A DNA stretch of 64,000 nucleotides, from contig NZ_JADFFK010000021.1 of assembly GCF_015223355.1 (NCBI RefSeq), positions 1-64,000 of the forward strand, read 5' to 3'. The translations under genes were made by a program, and so were the position numbers. The DNA is from Salipiger mangrovisoli (GTDB lineage: Bacteria > Pseudomonadota > Alphaproteobacteria > Rhodobacterales > Rhodobacteraceae). The stretch's first letter is position 1; the number at the start of each line of letters is the position of its first letter. Below, one piece after another: positions 54,935 to 63,824 of the stretch. The notes below the pieces were generated by a model. The model saw nothing but the letters and a program-made list of their open reading frames with translations. It was not told where the DNA came from and made no database searches.

Positions 54935-56017
54935 TCAGCGCAGTTTCAGCGTCGCGAGGCCGATCAGCGCCAGGATCAGCGAGATGATCCAGAAGCGGAT
55001 GACGATCTGCGGCTCGGCCCAGCCCTTCTTCTCGTAGTGATGGTGGATCGGGGCCATCAGGAAGACCCGCTTGCCGGTGCGCTTGAAATAGAGCACCTGG
55101 ATGATCACCGAGAGCGCCTCGACCACGAACAGCCCGCCGACGATGGCCAGCACGATCTCGTGCTTGGTGGCCACGGCGATGGCACCGAGCGCGCCGCCGA
55201 GGGCAAGCGAGCCGGTGTCCCCCATGAACACCGCTGCGGGCGGCGCGTTGTACCACAGGAAGCCGAGCCCGCCGCCGATCAGCGCGGCGGTGAAGATCAG
55301 GATCTCGCCGGTGCCCGGCACGTAGTGCACATCGAGATACTCGGTGAAGTCGGTGCGGCCCACGGCGTAGGCGATGATCCCCAGCGTGCCGCCTGCGATC
55401 ATCACCGGCATGATGGCGAGCCCGTCGAGCCCGTCGGTCAGGTTGACCGCATTGGCGGCGCCGACGATGACGATCATGGCGAAGGGGACGAACAGCCAGC
55501 CGAGGTCCAGCAGCGCGTTCTTGAACACAGGGAAGGCCAGTTGCCCGGTCAGATCTGCCGGGTGCAGCCAGGCCGCCCAGGCGGCGGCGAGTCCGGCGAT
55601 CAGAAAGCCGATCAGCAGCCGCACCTTGCCCGAGACCCCGTCGGTGTTCTGCTTCTTCACCTTGGCGTAGTCGTCGGCAAAGCCGATGGCGGCGTAGCCC
55701 ATGGTGACGAAGAGCACCATCCAGACAAAGCCGTTGTCGAGCCGCGCCCAGAGCAGCGTCGAGGTCAGCAGCGCGCCAACGATCAAGAGCCCGCCCATGG
55801 TCGGCGTGCCGGCCTTGACGAAATGCCCCTCGGGGCCGTCGGTGCGGATCGGCTGGCCCTTACCCTGCCGCTTGCGCAGCACGTCGATCAGCGGGCGCCC
55901 GAACAGGAAGCCGAAGATCAGCGCGGTCAGGAACGCTCCACCCGCCCGGAAAGTGATGTAGCGGAAGAGGTTGAAGACATCGCCGCCATCACTCAGTCCA
56001 GTCAGCCAGTAGAGCAT
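54935..56017 (-). CDS. mraY: phospho-N-acetylmuramoyl-pentapeptide transferase
   Basis: A 360-residue polytopic membrane enzyme. Typical parts are [39 protein letters not shown] (the DDxxK region), [38 protein letters not shown] and [22 protein letters not shown] (the HHH motif). It makes lipid I from UDP-MurNAc-pentapeptide and undecaprenyl phosphate. It follows murF after 18 bases. Confidence 0.98.
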   Translation of the reverse strand: MLYWLTGLSDGGDVFNLFRYITFRAGGAFLTALIFGFLFGRPLIDVLRKRQGKGQPIRTDGPEGHFVKAGTPTMGGLLIVGALLTSTLLWARLDNGFVWMVLFVTMGYAAIGFADDYAKVKKQNTDGVSGKVRLLIGFLIAGLAAAWAAWLHPADLTGQLAFPVFKNALLDLGWLFVPFAMIVIVGAANAVNLTDGLDGLAIMPVMIAGGTLGIIAYAVGRTDFTEYLDVHYVPGTGEILIFTAALIGGGLGFLWYNAPPAAVFMGDTGSLALGGALGAIAVATKHEIVLAIVGGLFVVEALSVIIQVLYFKRTGKRVFLMAPIHHHYEKKGWAEPQIVIRFWIISLILALIGLATLKLR

Positions 56018-56035
56018 GAGCCCCGGTCCTTCTCG

Positions 56036-57466
56036 TCAGATTGTGGCGGGCGCATGACCCATTTTGCGGATCGCGTCAACCACGCGGGCCAGGGCCATCG
56101 ACAGCGAGCCCTTGACCAGCACGACATCGCCGGCATCGAGGTCATGGCGCACGCGCGCGGCCATCGCGGTGCTGCTCTCGGCCCAATGACCGCGCTTGCG
56201 CTCTGGCAGCGCCTCCCAGAGGTCGCGCATCAGCGGCCCGACGCAATGCACGATGTCGATCTTCGCCATGGCCGGATGGGTCGCGAGCGCCGCGTGCAGC
56301 GCATGTTCCTGCGCGCCCAGCTCCTTCATGTCGCCGAGATAGGCGATACGGCGGCCGTGATCGACGCGCCCGATACCGTCCTTGGGCCTCGCCCCGGCCA
56401 GCACCTCCAGCGAGGCGCCCAGCGAGGCCGGGTTGGCGTTATAGGCATCGTCGATAAGCTCGAGCGTCAGCTGAGTCTCGACGGGATCGAGGATGATCAC
56501 CTCACGCAGACCGCGGCCCGCCCCGGCCTCCCATTGCCCGAGCGCGGTGATCGCCATGGCCCGGTCGAGATCGAGCGCGTGCACCACGGCCAGAACGCCC
56601 ATGGCATTGACCGCGAAATGCCGGCCCGGCACCGCGACCTTGTAGAGCACATGCGTGCGCCACGCCCGGCCCTGCGCCACCGTCGCGGCGTCGCAGACGG
56701 TGACCTGCTCGACGCGGTGGTGGTTGCCCGCCGCCTCGCCGAACGAGATGACCTGCGCGGCCCTGGCCCCGGCCAGATCGAGCAGCAGCGGCGAGACCTC
56801 GAGATCGCCGTTGACCACGGCGATACCGCCGGGCTCCAGCCCCTCGAAGATCGCCGCCTTCTCGCGGGCGATGCCCTCGAGGCTCTCGAAAGCCGCGAGG
56901 TGCGCGGGCGCCACGATGGTGATCATCGCCACGTGCGGCCGCGCCATGCGCGACAGCGGTGCGATCTCGCCGGGGTGGTTCATGCCGATCTCGATGACGG
57001 CGAAATCCACGTCGGCAGGCATGCGGGCCAGCGTCAGCGGCACGCCCCAGTGGTTGTTGTAGCTCTTCTCGGCGGCATGGACGGTGCCCTGCGCGTCCAG
57101 CACGGTGCGCAGCATCTCCTTGGTCGAGGTCTTGCCGACCGAACCGGTCACCGCCACCACCCGCGCCCGCGTGCGGGCGCGCGCGGCGCGTCCCAGCGCC
57201 TCGAGCCCCGGCAGCACGTCATCGACCAGCAGCAGCGGCGCGTCCTCGGGCAGGCCCTCGGGGATGCGGCTGACCAGCGCGGCCGCGGCGCCCTTCTCGA
57301 GCGCCTGAGCCACGAACTCATGACCGTCGCGCGCCGCGGTCAGCGCCACGAAAAGGTCGCCCTTCTCGATGCTGCGGGTGTCGATCGAAACCCCGGTGAC
57401 GCTCCAAGTGCCGATGGCGCGCCCGCCGGTGGCGCGCGCCGCCTCTTCAGAAGTCCAGAGGGTCAC
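56036..57466 (-). CDS. murF: UDP-MurNAc-tripeptide--D-alanyl-D-alanine ligase
   Basis: A 476-residue Mur ligase. The N-terminal domain includes VTGVSIDTRSIEKGDLFVAL. The P-loop is VVAVTGSVGKTSTKEML, with EKSYNNHWGVPLTLARMP and VIEIGMNHPGEIAPLSRM next. The C-terminal domain shows IDDAYNANPASLGASLEVL and YLGDMKELGAQE. It adds the D-Ala-D-Ala made by Ddl. It overlaps the murE stop by four bases. Confidence 0.98.
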   Translation of the reverse strand: MTLWTSEEAARATGGRAIGTWSVTGVSIDTRSIEKGDLFVALTAARDGHEFVAQALEKGAAAALVSRIPEGLPEDAPLLLVDDVLPGLEALGRAARARTRARVVAVTGSVGKTSTKEMLRTVLDAQGTVHAAEKSYNNHWGVPLTLARMPADVDFAVIEIGMNHPGEIAPLSRMARPHVAMITIVAPAHLAAFESLEGIAREKAAIFEGLEPGGIAVVNGDLEVSPLLLDLAGARAAQVISFGEAAGNHHRVEQVTVCDAATVAQGRAWRTHVLYKVAVPGRHFAVNAMGVLAVVHALDLDRAMAITALGQWEAGAGRGLREVIILDPVETQLTLELIDDAYNANPASLGASLEVLAGARPKDGIGRVDHGRRIAYLGDMKELGAQEHALHAALATHPAMAKIDIVHCVGPLMRDLWEALPERKRGHWAESSTAMAARVRHDLDAGDVVLVKGSLSMALARVVDAIRKMGHAPATI

Positions 57467-58956
57467 AGGCCTCTCCCGTCCAATGCTGCCACGGCGACGC
57501 TCGCCTGTTCGACATCGTCGAATGGGTAGATCGTGTCGCCGACGATCTGCCCGGTCTCGTGGCCCTTGCCGAGGATCATCAGGGCATCGCCCGGTTGCAG
57601 CATGTCGACGCCGCGCAGGATTGCCTCGGCGCGGTCGCCGACCTCTAGGGCTCCCGGCGCGCCATCGAGCACCTGCGTGCGGATCGACGCGGGGTCTTCC
57701 GAGCGGGGGTTGTCGTCGGAGACGATGACCATGTCGGCATGTTCGGTGGCCGCCGCGCCCATCAGCGGGCGCTTGCCCGGATCGCGGTCGCCGCCCGCGC
57801 CGACAATGGCGATCAGCCGGCCCATGACGTGCGGGCGCAGCGCCTGCAGCGCTGTCGCGACCGCGTCGGGGGTATGGGCGAAATCGACATAGACCGCCGC
57901 GCCGTTGTCGCGCGTCGCGGCAAGCTGCATGCGGCCGCGCACGGTTTCGAGCCGCTCCAGCGCCGGGAAGACCTGCTCGGCCGTGCCACCGCAGGCCAGC
58001 GCAAGGCCCGCGGCCAGCGCCGCGTTCTGCCCCTGGAACCCGCCGATCAGCCCCAGCCGCAGCTGCTGCACCGCGCCGCGCCAGTCGAGCCTCAGGTCCT
58101 GCCCGGTGGCGTGGAAGCGCTGGCCGAGGATGCGCAGATCGCAGCCCGCCGCCTCGCCGACAGAGATCACCTCCTGGCCGCGGGCGCGGGCGATAGCCAT
58201 CATGTCGATCCCGCGGGCGTCGTCGATGTTGATCACCGCGATGCCGTCATCGGGCAGAACGCGCGCGAAGAGCCCGGCCTTCGCGGCGAAATACTCTTCG
58301 AAATCCGCGTGGTAATCGAGGTGATCCTGAGTGAAGTTGGTAAAGCCCGCCGCCTTCAGCTGCACCCCGTCAAGGCGGCGCTGGTCGAGCCCGTGGCTCG
58401 AGGCCTCCATGGCGCAGTGATCCACGCCCGCCTCGGCGGCGCTTGCAAGCGCGCGGTGCAGGGTGATCGGCTCGGGCGTGGTGTGCTTGAGCGGAGCCTG
58501 CCAGTCGCCCTCGACGCCGGTGGTGCCGAGGTTGATGGCGCGGAACCCCATGTCCTGCCAGATGTGGCGCAGGAAGGTCGCGACCGAGGTCTTGCCGTTG
58601 GTGCCGGTGACCGCGACCGTGACCTCGGGCTGTCCGCCGAACCACAGCGCCGCAGCATAGGCCAGCGCCTGGCGGGGATCAGCGGCGATCACCAGCGCGG
58701 CGTTGGAGCCAGCCAGCGCCTCGGCGGCCAGCGCCGCGCCCTCGGCATCGGTGAGGATCGCCGCGGCCCCTTGCTCGAGTGCGGTGGGAATGAAGGCCGC
58801 GCCGTGCACCTTGGTGCCTGGAAGCGCGGCAAAGAGATGCCCCTGCGCCACTTCGCGACTGTCCACCGACAGTCCCGTCACCCGCGCCTCGCGACCGGCC
58901 CGCGCGGTCAATCCCAGCTCGCTGAGGCTCTTGCCCTCTCCAATGACGGCGCCCAT
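57463..58956 (-). CDS. murE: UDP-MurNAc-tripeptide synthetase, meso-diaminopimelate type
   Basis: A 497-residue Mur ligase. The P-loop is VTVAVTGTNGKTSVATFLRH. VDHCAMEASSHGLDQRRL and GFTNFTQDHLDYHADFEEYF mark the central domain. The amino-acid-specificity motif DNPR is at residues 415-418, which marks addition of meso-DAP rather than lysine. The late GKGHETGQIVGDTIYPFDD is typical. It joins the third residue of the stem peptide. The 69-base gap to ftsI upstream is the largest between the early dcw genes. Confidence 0.98.
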   Translation of the reverse strand: MGAVIGEGKSLSELGLTARAGREARVTGLSVDSREVAQGHLFAALPGTKVHGAAFIPTALEQGAAAILTDAEGAALAAEALAGSNAALVIAADPRQALAYAAALWFGGQPEVTVAVTGTNGKTSVATFLRHIWQDMGFRAINLGTTGVEGDWQAPLKHTTPEPITLHRALASAAEAGVDHCAMEASSHGLDQRRLDGVQLKAAGFTNFTQDHLDYHADFEEYFAAKAGLFARVLPDDGIAVINIDDARGIDMMAIARARGQEVISVGEAAGCDLRILGQRFHATGQDLRLDWRGAVQQLRLGLIGGFQGQNAALAAGLALACGGTAEQVFPALERLETVRGRMQLAATRDNGAAVYVDFAHTPDAVATALQALRPHVMGRLIAIVGAGGDRDPGKRPLMGAAATEHADMVIVSDDNPRSEDPASIRTQVLDGAPGALEVGDRAEAILRGVDMLQPGDALMILGKGHETGQIVGDTIYPFDDVEQASVAVAALDGRGL

Positions 58957-59025
58957 GACGGCCCTTTCAACTTTGTTCTTCGGATCTGCACGGCCCCGAA
59001 AAACGGGCCGGAGGCCAGCGCCGGA

Positions 59026-60819
59026 TCAGTTGCGAACCAGCGTGACCTCCTCCTCTTCTGGCACATCGTATTCCGGACGCAAGCCCAGAAGCGGCGCGAT
59101 CCTGCCGATCATCTCGGCCCCCACAGGCACCGAGGTCCAGCCGGCGGTGCGGCGCGGACGGCTGCCCGAGGTCTCGACCGGTTCGTCCAGCGTGACGATC
59201 AGCACGTAGCGCGGTGCCTCTGCCGGGAACATGGTGGCAAAGGTCGTGATGGTCTTGTCCTTGTAGTAGCCGCCGCCGCGCTCCTTGGGCTTGTCGGCGG
59301 TGCCGGTCTTGCCCGCGACATGGTAGCCCGGAACGTCGCCGAAGCTGGCGGTGCCCTCGGTCACCACCGCGCGCAGCATCTTGCGGGCGCTGGCGGCATT
59401 CTGCTCGGAGAGCACCGTCGGCCCGTAGTGCGGCCCGTACTGCTTGATCAGCGTCGGCTGGATCTTGTGGCCGCCGTTGGCAATCGCGGCATAGCCCGCG
59501 GCCAGGTGCAGCGGCGAGGCCGAAAGCCCGTGGCCGTAGGAAATGGTCACCGTGCTCAGATCGGTCCAGCGTTGCGGCAGCAGCGGCTTGCCGCTCTGCG
59601 CCTCGGAAATCTCGACCCCGGTCGGATCGAAGAATCCGAGCGACTTGAGGAACTCCTGCTGGCGCTCGGGACCGATGGCCAGGGCGATCTTGCCGGTGCC
59701 GCGGTTCGAGCTGTGGGTGATGATGCCCTCGACGGTCTGCTTGCCGTAGTTGTGGCCCTCGAATTCGCCGATGCGGAAGCCACCGACCTTGAACGGCGGC
59801 GAGGTGTCGATCACCGTGTCGGGCTTGACCAGCCCCAGTTCCAGCGCCTGCGCCGCGGCGAAGATCTTGAAGGTCGAGCCAAGCTCGTAGACCCCCTGCA
59901 CCGCGTGGTTGAACAGCGGGCTGTCCGAAGGGCTTCCCGAGACCGGCGGGTTCGGCCGGTCGTTCGGGTCGAAATCGGGCAGCGAGGCCATGGCGAGGAT
60001 CTCGCCGGTATGCACGTCGAGCAAGACCGAGGCCGCGCCCTTGGCGTTCATCAGCTTCATGCCCGATTGCAGCACGCGCTCGGTGGCGGCCTGCACGGTG
60101 AGGTCGATCGACAGCTCGAGCGGCGCGCCGCCGCGGGCGGGATCGCGCAGTTCCTCGTCGTAGAAGCGCTCGATGCCTGCGGTGCCGATCACCTCGGCCG
60201 AGGCCACGCCCTCGCGGCCGAAGCTGGCACCGCCCAGAATGTGCGAGGCCAGCCGGCCATTGGGGTAAAGCCGCATCTCGCGCGGACCGAACAGCAGACC
60301 CGGCTCGCCGATGTCATGCACCGCCTGCATCTGCTCGGGGCTGATCTTCTTCCTGACCCACATGAACTTGCGTTTGGGGTTGGTGAAATCCTTCACCAGC
60401 CGCTCGCGGTCGAGATCGGGGAAGATTTTCACCAGCTCATCCGCCGCGCGCAGCGGTTCGATCATCTGATGCGGGTGGGCGTAGAGCGAGTGGGTCTCCA
60501 TGTTGGTGGCGAGCACCCGGCCATGGCGATCCACGATATCGGCGCGCGAGGCGAGGATCGAGGCGCCGGAGGCCTGGGCCTGGGGCTCCTCGGCCTCGGA
60601 TTGCGCCAGCATTCCCATGCGCAGGCCGATCACGATGAAGGCGCAGAAGAAGACGAGCCCAAGAACGAGCAGCCGACCCTCGGCGCGCATCCGCGCCTTG
60701 TCGCGCATCTGCTCGTGGCGGATGCGCAGGTTTTCACGTTCGATCGCATCCGGGTTCTCGCCGCGGCGCCGGGCGTCAAGGACGCGGGCCAGCGGGCGGA
60801 GCGGGATGCGGCCGTTCAT
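59026..60819 (-). CDS. ftsI: septal peptidoglycan transpeptidase FtsI (PBP3)
   Basis: A 597-residue class B penicillin-binding protein. A basic cytoplasmic part (residues 1-48) precedes one membrane helix (about 49-68). The dimerisation domain contains SRADIVDRHGRVLATN. The catalytic domain has SxxK at Ser315-Lys318 (GSTFKIF), SSN in THSSNRGTGKIAL and KTG at 504-506 (AGKTGTADKP). A small acidic tail (PEEEEVTLVRN) ends it. It cross-links septal peptidoglycan. The start is the ATG at 60819, which overlaps the ftsL stop by four bases. Confidence 0.97.
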   Translation of the reverse strand: MNGRIPLRPLARVLDARRRGENPDAIERENLRIRHEQMRDKARMRAEGRLLVLGLVFFCAFIVIGLRMGMLAQSEAEEPQAQASGASILASRADIVDRHGRVLATNMETHSLYAHPHQMIEPLRAADELVKIFPDLDRERLVKDFTNPKRKFMWVRKKISPEQMQAVHDIGEPGLLFGPREMRLYPNGRLASHILGGASFGREGVASAEVIGTAGIERFYDEELRDPARGGAPLELSIDLTVQAATERVLQSGMKLMNAKGAASVLLDVHTGEILAMASLPDFDPNDRPNPPVSGSPSDSPLFNHAVQGVYELGSTFKIFAAAQALELGLVKPDTVIDTSPPFKVGGFRIGEFEGHNYGKQTVEGIITHSSNRGTGKIALAIGPERQQEFLKSLGFFDPTGVEISEAQSGKPLLPQRWTDLSTVTISYGHGLSASPLHLAAGYAAIANGGHKIQPTLIKQYGPHYGPTVLSEQNAASARKMLRAVVTEGTASFGDVPGYHVAGKTGTADKPKERGGGYYKDKTITTFATMFPAEAPRYVLIVTLDEPVETSGSRPRRTAGWTSVPVGAEMIGRIAPLLGLRPEYDVPEEEEVTLVRN

Positions 60820-61178
60820 TGCAGTGCCCCCGGTTGGGCGGCGGCCCCGGCGCTGGTGACATCCACCACACCGCTGAACACCAGCGCGCGGTTGTCGGGG
60901 TAGTTCACCTGGTCGATGCGGCCGAACTGCTCGGGGCGCATCGGCAGCAGGCCCAGCCGCTCGAAGTTCAGATCGGCAAGGTCGCGCAGCCGGTCGGGAC
61001 GGTTGAGATAGGCCCATTCGGCGCGCAGGATCGACAGCCGCGCCCGCGCGTCGCCGATGTCGCGCTGAAGCTGGCGCACGTGATCGAGCGAAGCCTGCGT
61101 CTTGTAGTTCTCGTGATAGGCCCAGAACGCGAGCCCGATCACCGCCATGAAGGTGGTCACATAGAGAAGCGTTCGCAT
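60816..61178 (-). CDS. ftsL: cell division protein FtsL
   Basis: A 120-residue bitopic protein. It has one N-terminal membrane helix (residues 4-20, LLYVTTFMAVIGLAFWAY) and a periplasmic coiled coil with heptads (LDHVRQLQRDIGDARARLSI). NRPDRLRDLADLNFERLGLLP is the usual C-terminal pattern. It is identified by size, topology and its place between rsmH and ftsI. It overlaps rsmH by one base. Confidence 0.93.
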   Translation of the reverse strand: MRTLLYVTTFMAVIGLAFWAYHENYKTQASLDHVRQLQRDIGDARARLSILRAEWAYLNRPDRLRDLADLNFERLGLLPMRPEQFGRIDQVNYPDNRALVFSGVVDVTSAGAAAQPGALQ

Positions 61179-62167
61179 CAGCTCTTTCCTCTCAGTTGCG
61201 GCATGGACAGCACGCCCGACTCGATATCTCCGGCCTCTGCCGAGGTGCGGCGGCCGACGCGCAGGCGCGCCGAGCGCGACCGCGGGTTCTGCGCCAGTTC
61301 CTCGTCGTCCGGCCCCACCGCCTTGCGGGTGACCAGCTCGAACCGCGGCTGTTCTGCTTCAACCTCGGGCTCGTAGCGGCTGACCGAGGACAGGCGGCCC
61401 GAGCGCGCCTGAAGGAAGCGCTTGACCATGCGGTCCTCGACCGAGTGGAAGGTCACCACGGCCAGCAGCCCGCCGGGCTTCAGCGCGCGCTCGGCGGCCA
61501 TCAGGCCGCGCCAGAGCGCGCCGTACTCATCGTTGACCGCGATGCGCAGCGCCTGAAACGAGCGGGTCGCGGGGTGCGACTGGCCGGGCTTCGGGCGCGG
61601 CAGGCAGGCCTCGACGATCGAGGACAGCCGCGCGGTGGTCTCGATCGGCTCCTGCGCCCGGGCCTTGACGATGGCCTTGGCAATACGACGCGAGGCGCGT
61701 TCCTCGCCGAAGGTGTAAAGAACGTCGGCCAGCGTGGTCTCGTCGAGGCGCTTCACCAGGTCCGCCGCGGTCTCGCCCTGCTGCTCCATGCGCATGTCGA
61801 GCGGCCCGTCCTTCTGGAAGGAAAACCCGCGCTCGGCGCGGTCGAGCTGCATCGAGGACACGCCGAGATCGAGCACGACGCCGTCAACGTCCTGCGCGTG
61901 GGCATCCATGTTGGCGAAATTGTCTTCGACCAGCTCCAGCCGTCCGCCGTAGTCGCCGATCCAGTTCGCAGCCATCTGGTGGGCCAGCGGATCACGGTCG
62001 ATGCCGATCACCTTGTCGGCGCCCGCCTCGAGCAGGCCGCGCGAATAGCCCCCTGCCCCGAAGGTGCCGTCGATCCAGGTGCCTTGCACCGGGGCCACGG
62101 CCTCCAGCAGCGGTCGCAGCAGGACCGGAACATGCGGCGCGGCGTTGGGGTCCTTTTGCGCCGCCAT
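61178..62167 (-). CDS. rsmH: 16S rRNA (cytosine(1402)-N4)-methyltransferase RsmH
   Basis: A 329-residue SAM methyltransferase. [20 protein letters not shown] is the start of the fold. [20 protein letters not shown] is the SAM-binding motif. [57 protein letters not shown] and [16 protein letters not shown] follow. It methylates C1402 in the ribosomal P site. It is placed second in the dcw cluster, three bases after mraZ. Confidence 0.98.
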   Translation of the reverse strand: MAAQKDPNAAPHVPVLLRPLLEAVAPVQGTWIDGTFGAGGYSRGLLEAGADKVIGIDRDPLAHQMAANWIGDYGGRLELVEDNFANMDAHAQDVDGVVLDLGVSSMQLDRAERGFSFQKDGPLDMRMEQQGETAADLVKRLDETTLADVLYTFGEERASRRIAKAIVKARAQEPIETTARLSSIVEACLPRPKPGQSHPATRSFQALRIAVNDEYGALWRGLMAAERALKPGGLLAVVTFHSVEDRMVKRFLQARSGRLSSVSRYEPEVEAEQPRFELVTRKAVGPDDEELAQNPRSRSARLRVGRRTSAEAGDIESGVLSMPQLRGKS

Positions 62168-62170
62168 GGC

Positions 62171-62689
62171 TCAGGCCTCCTCTGTTTCGTCGTCTTCGTC
62201 GAGAAGCTCGAGCGGATCGAAGTCCGCCGGCATCTCGTCAAGGAATTCTTCGGTCCCGCCCAGCTCGATCTCCTCGAAGGTCTCGGGCTTCCAGATCTGG
62301 AAGGTGTCGACGTTGGAGGCGAAATAGGCCCAGTCTTCGAGGCCGATCTTATCACGCAGCTTGGCCGGAAGCACGATGCGCCCGGTTTCATCAACGCTGG
62401 TGGTGACGGATTGGGTCGAGAAGAGACGCTCCAGAAGGCGGCGCTTCTGCGAGCCGCGCTTCATCGCCGAGATGCGGTCCTCGACGGCCTCCATCTCCTC
62501 GATCGTGTAGCATTCAAGGTATTTGCGGCGGTGATCGCCGTAGACGATCACAAAGTTCGGGTTGTTTCCGGCGGACCAGTCGGGATCACCGGCTTCGAGC
62601 ACACGGCGGAAAGAGGCCGGGATCGACACCCGCCCCTTGCTGTCCACCTTGTTGCGGCTCTCGCCTCTGAACCTAAGCCTGCGGCCCAC
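62171..62689 (-). CDS. mraZ: transcriptional regulator MraZ
   Basis: A 172-residue protein with two SpoVT-AbrB-like domains (KVDSKGRVSIPASFRRVLE and SVDETGRIVLPAKLRDKIG) plus an acidic C-terminus (DEMPADFDPLELLDEDDETEE). The start is the GTG at 62689, since family members begin with a short RRxFRGE sequence. MraZ forms rings that bind TGGGN direct repeats and regulate the dcw promoter, usually as a repressor of its own cluster. Candidate boxes lie inside the predicted promoter and in an array further upstream. Confidence 0.95.
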   Translation of the reverse strand: MGRRLRFRGESRNKVDSKGRVSIPASFRRVLEAGDPDWSAGNNPNFVIVYGDHRRKYLECYTIEEMEAVEDRISAMKRGSQKRRLLERLFSTQSVTTSVDETGRIVLPAKLRDKIGLEDWAYFASNVDTFQIWKPETFEEIELGGTEEFLDEMPADFDPLELLDEDDETEEA

Positions 62690-62710
62690 TGTCCCTACTC
62701 TCACCCCGTT

Positions 62711-62756
62711 AAACGAAATACGGCGGGTTGATCTGCTGCCACCGATCAACCCGCCG
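62711..62756 (-). terminator. attenuator-type terminator in the mraZ leader
   Basis: A perfect 13-bp stem (CGGCGGGTTGATC with its complement, 10-base loop) is followed on the minus strand by TATTTCGTTT. It lies 22 bases before the mraZ start. The weak T tail would allow partial read-through into the dcw genes, as described for UpsM. Confidence 0.75.
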
Positions 62757-62937
62757 CCTTGACCCGCTTTGCGGGCTAGTCCAGCTGCGCGTGCCACCTG
62801 GGGGGATGTCTGCTCGCTCACGCGCTGGATTCTTCATTTCAGACGAAGGGCGGGTGCCTGTATGAACCTGCTCGTTTTATTTTCTGGGATGTTCTGATGG
62901 GGTCGTTTGTTGCCCCGTATCCCGTCCCTTCGTCGTG
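62711..62937 (-). ncRNA. upsM: UpsM-like sRNA from the mraZ 5' leader
   Basis: In Rhodobacter sphaeroides the dcw cluster has a long 5' leader whose promoter-proximal part ends at a terminator and gives the roughly 200-base sRNA UpsM. Here a promoter-like sequence with start near 62937 and a terminator ending near 62711 bracket about 227 bases at the same place. Sequence identity to UpsM was not compared, so the call rests on layout and length. Confidence 0.6.
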
Positions 62938-62943
62938 ATTAAC

Positions 62944-62972
62944 GGTATGTCATGGGATTTCATGGGAAGCAA
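62944..62972 (-). promoter_or_regulatory. predicted promoter of the mraZ leader
   Basis: On the minus strand TTGCTT (62972-62967), a spacer of exactly 17 bases and CATACC (62949-62944). The -10 is a weak match. The spacer carries two TGGGA boxes on the opposite strand. Confidence 0.5.
62953..62967 (+). promoter_or_regulatory. candidate MraZ operator inside the leader promoter
   Basis: TGGGA-TTTCA-TGGGA: two TGGGN boxes with the 5-base spacing known for MraZ sites. A third, imperfect CGGGA lies in phase at 62983. The boxes fill the -35 to -10 spacer, a good place for repression. Confidence 0.6.
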
Positions 62973-63278
62973 TAGAAATTTACGGGAGAATCCCCCTGCA
63001 TGTTGTCCCCAAGACCCCTGCGGAACAACATATTGAGGCGGTTTTCCTCGGATTTCACGAATATGTGGTGAGCGGGAACCTACCCATCGCAAGATGTGGT
63101 AACGCTCGCGTGACAGAAAAAACTTCCACGAAATCCCAAAAAAAATCTGACGACGGGCGGAATCGCGGTTTCGTGAGCATGTCTCATGGTGGGCGGGTCG
63201 CATCAACCCTTGAATCCGCCGCCGAATGCCTGCCGTAACGGCCTGCGCCCGACAGGCCACAGCACCGCCGCCCATACG

Positions 63279-63335
63279 TGTCCCACGAATTCCCACGTGG
63301 CCCATGAATTCCCATCTGACCCATGAATTCCCACA
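63279..63335. repeat. three 19-bp tandem repeats made of MraZ-type boxes
   Basis: Three consecutive 19-base units at 63279-63297, 63298-63316 and 63317-63335. Each has the core CCCAYGAATTCCCA on the plus strand, which is TGGGAATTCRTGGG on the minus strand: two TGGG boxes 10 bases apart. The core is nearly the same as the operator at 62953. A further CCCAT box lies just outside at 63271. The array is about 590 bases upstream of mraZ and 127 bases upstream of the VanZ-like gene. Confidence 0.75.
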
Positions 63336-63461
63336 CCGCTCCGCTTCGCCAAGCCGCAGCCGCGCCGCCAGGTGCCGATCCTCCGGGCAGTGACGCGAAC
63401 GTGTAGCCACGAAGCGGCGCGGGTTCTGGCCTTCGCTGGCGCGGCGTGGTTTCAGCCGGAT

Positions 63462-63824
63462 ATGGACCGCATCTCCCTTCTCACCATCGCCCTGGTGCTC
63501 GCGCTGGCCGCGCTGGTCACCGCGCTGACCGTCGGCCCGCGCTTCGCGCTTGCCGACACGCTGTTCAGCGACAAGGTTCAGCATGCGCTCGGCTTTGGCG
63601 GGATCATCGCGCCGGCCGCCTTCCTGCGGCCGCGCTGGCTCTGGGTGCTGGCACCCGCGGCCATCGCCTTCGGCGGCCTGATCGAGGTGGCGCAGGCCTA
63701 CGTCGGGCGTGACGCCGAGCTTTCAGACTGGGCGGCAGACATCGTCGGCGTCATCGCTGCCTCCACCACCGCGATCCTGCTGCGCGATCAGCTTGCGCGC
63801 CGCGGACTGCTGCGCGGCCTCTAG
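63462..63824 (+). CDS. VanZ-like small membrane protein
   Basis: A 120-residue protein with four hydrophobic segments. SDKVQHALGFGGIIAPAAF, GGLIEVAQAYVGRDAELSDWAADIVGVI match the VanZ-like family (conserved DKxxH, E, and SxxDxxxNxxG-like end, here SDWAADIVG). VanZ relatives are membrane proteins of unclear biochemistry, one conferring teicoplanin resistance. The start is the ATG at 63462. It is divergent from mraZ and its stop shares CTAG with the convergent gene after it. Confidence 0.8.
   Translation: MDRISLLTIALVLALAALVTALTVGPRFALADTLFSDKVQHALGFGGIIAPAAFLRPRWLWVLAPAAIAFGGLIEVAQAYVGRDAELSDWAADIVGVIAASTTAILLRDQLARRGLLRGL

Noticed and set aside
57739-60903. 1054-codon frame antisense to murE and ftsI
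   Set aside because: Same reason: it spans two certain genes and the gap between them.
62885-62902. TGGGA and TGGGG at 62885 and 62898 as further MraZ boxes
   Set aside because: They are 13 bases apart, not 10, and lie inside the transcribed leader.
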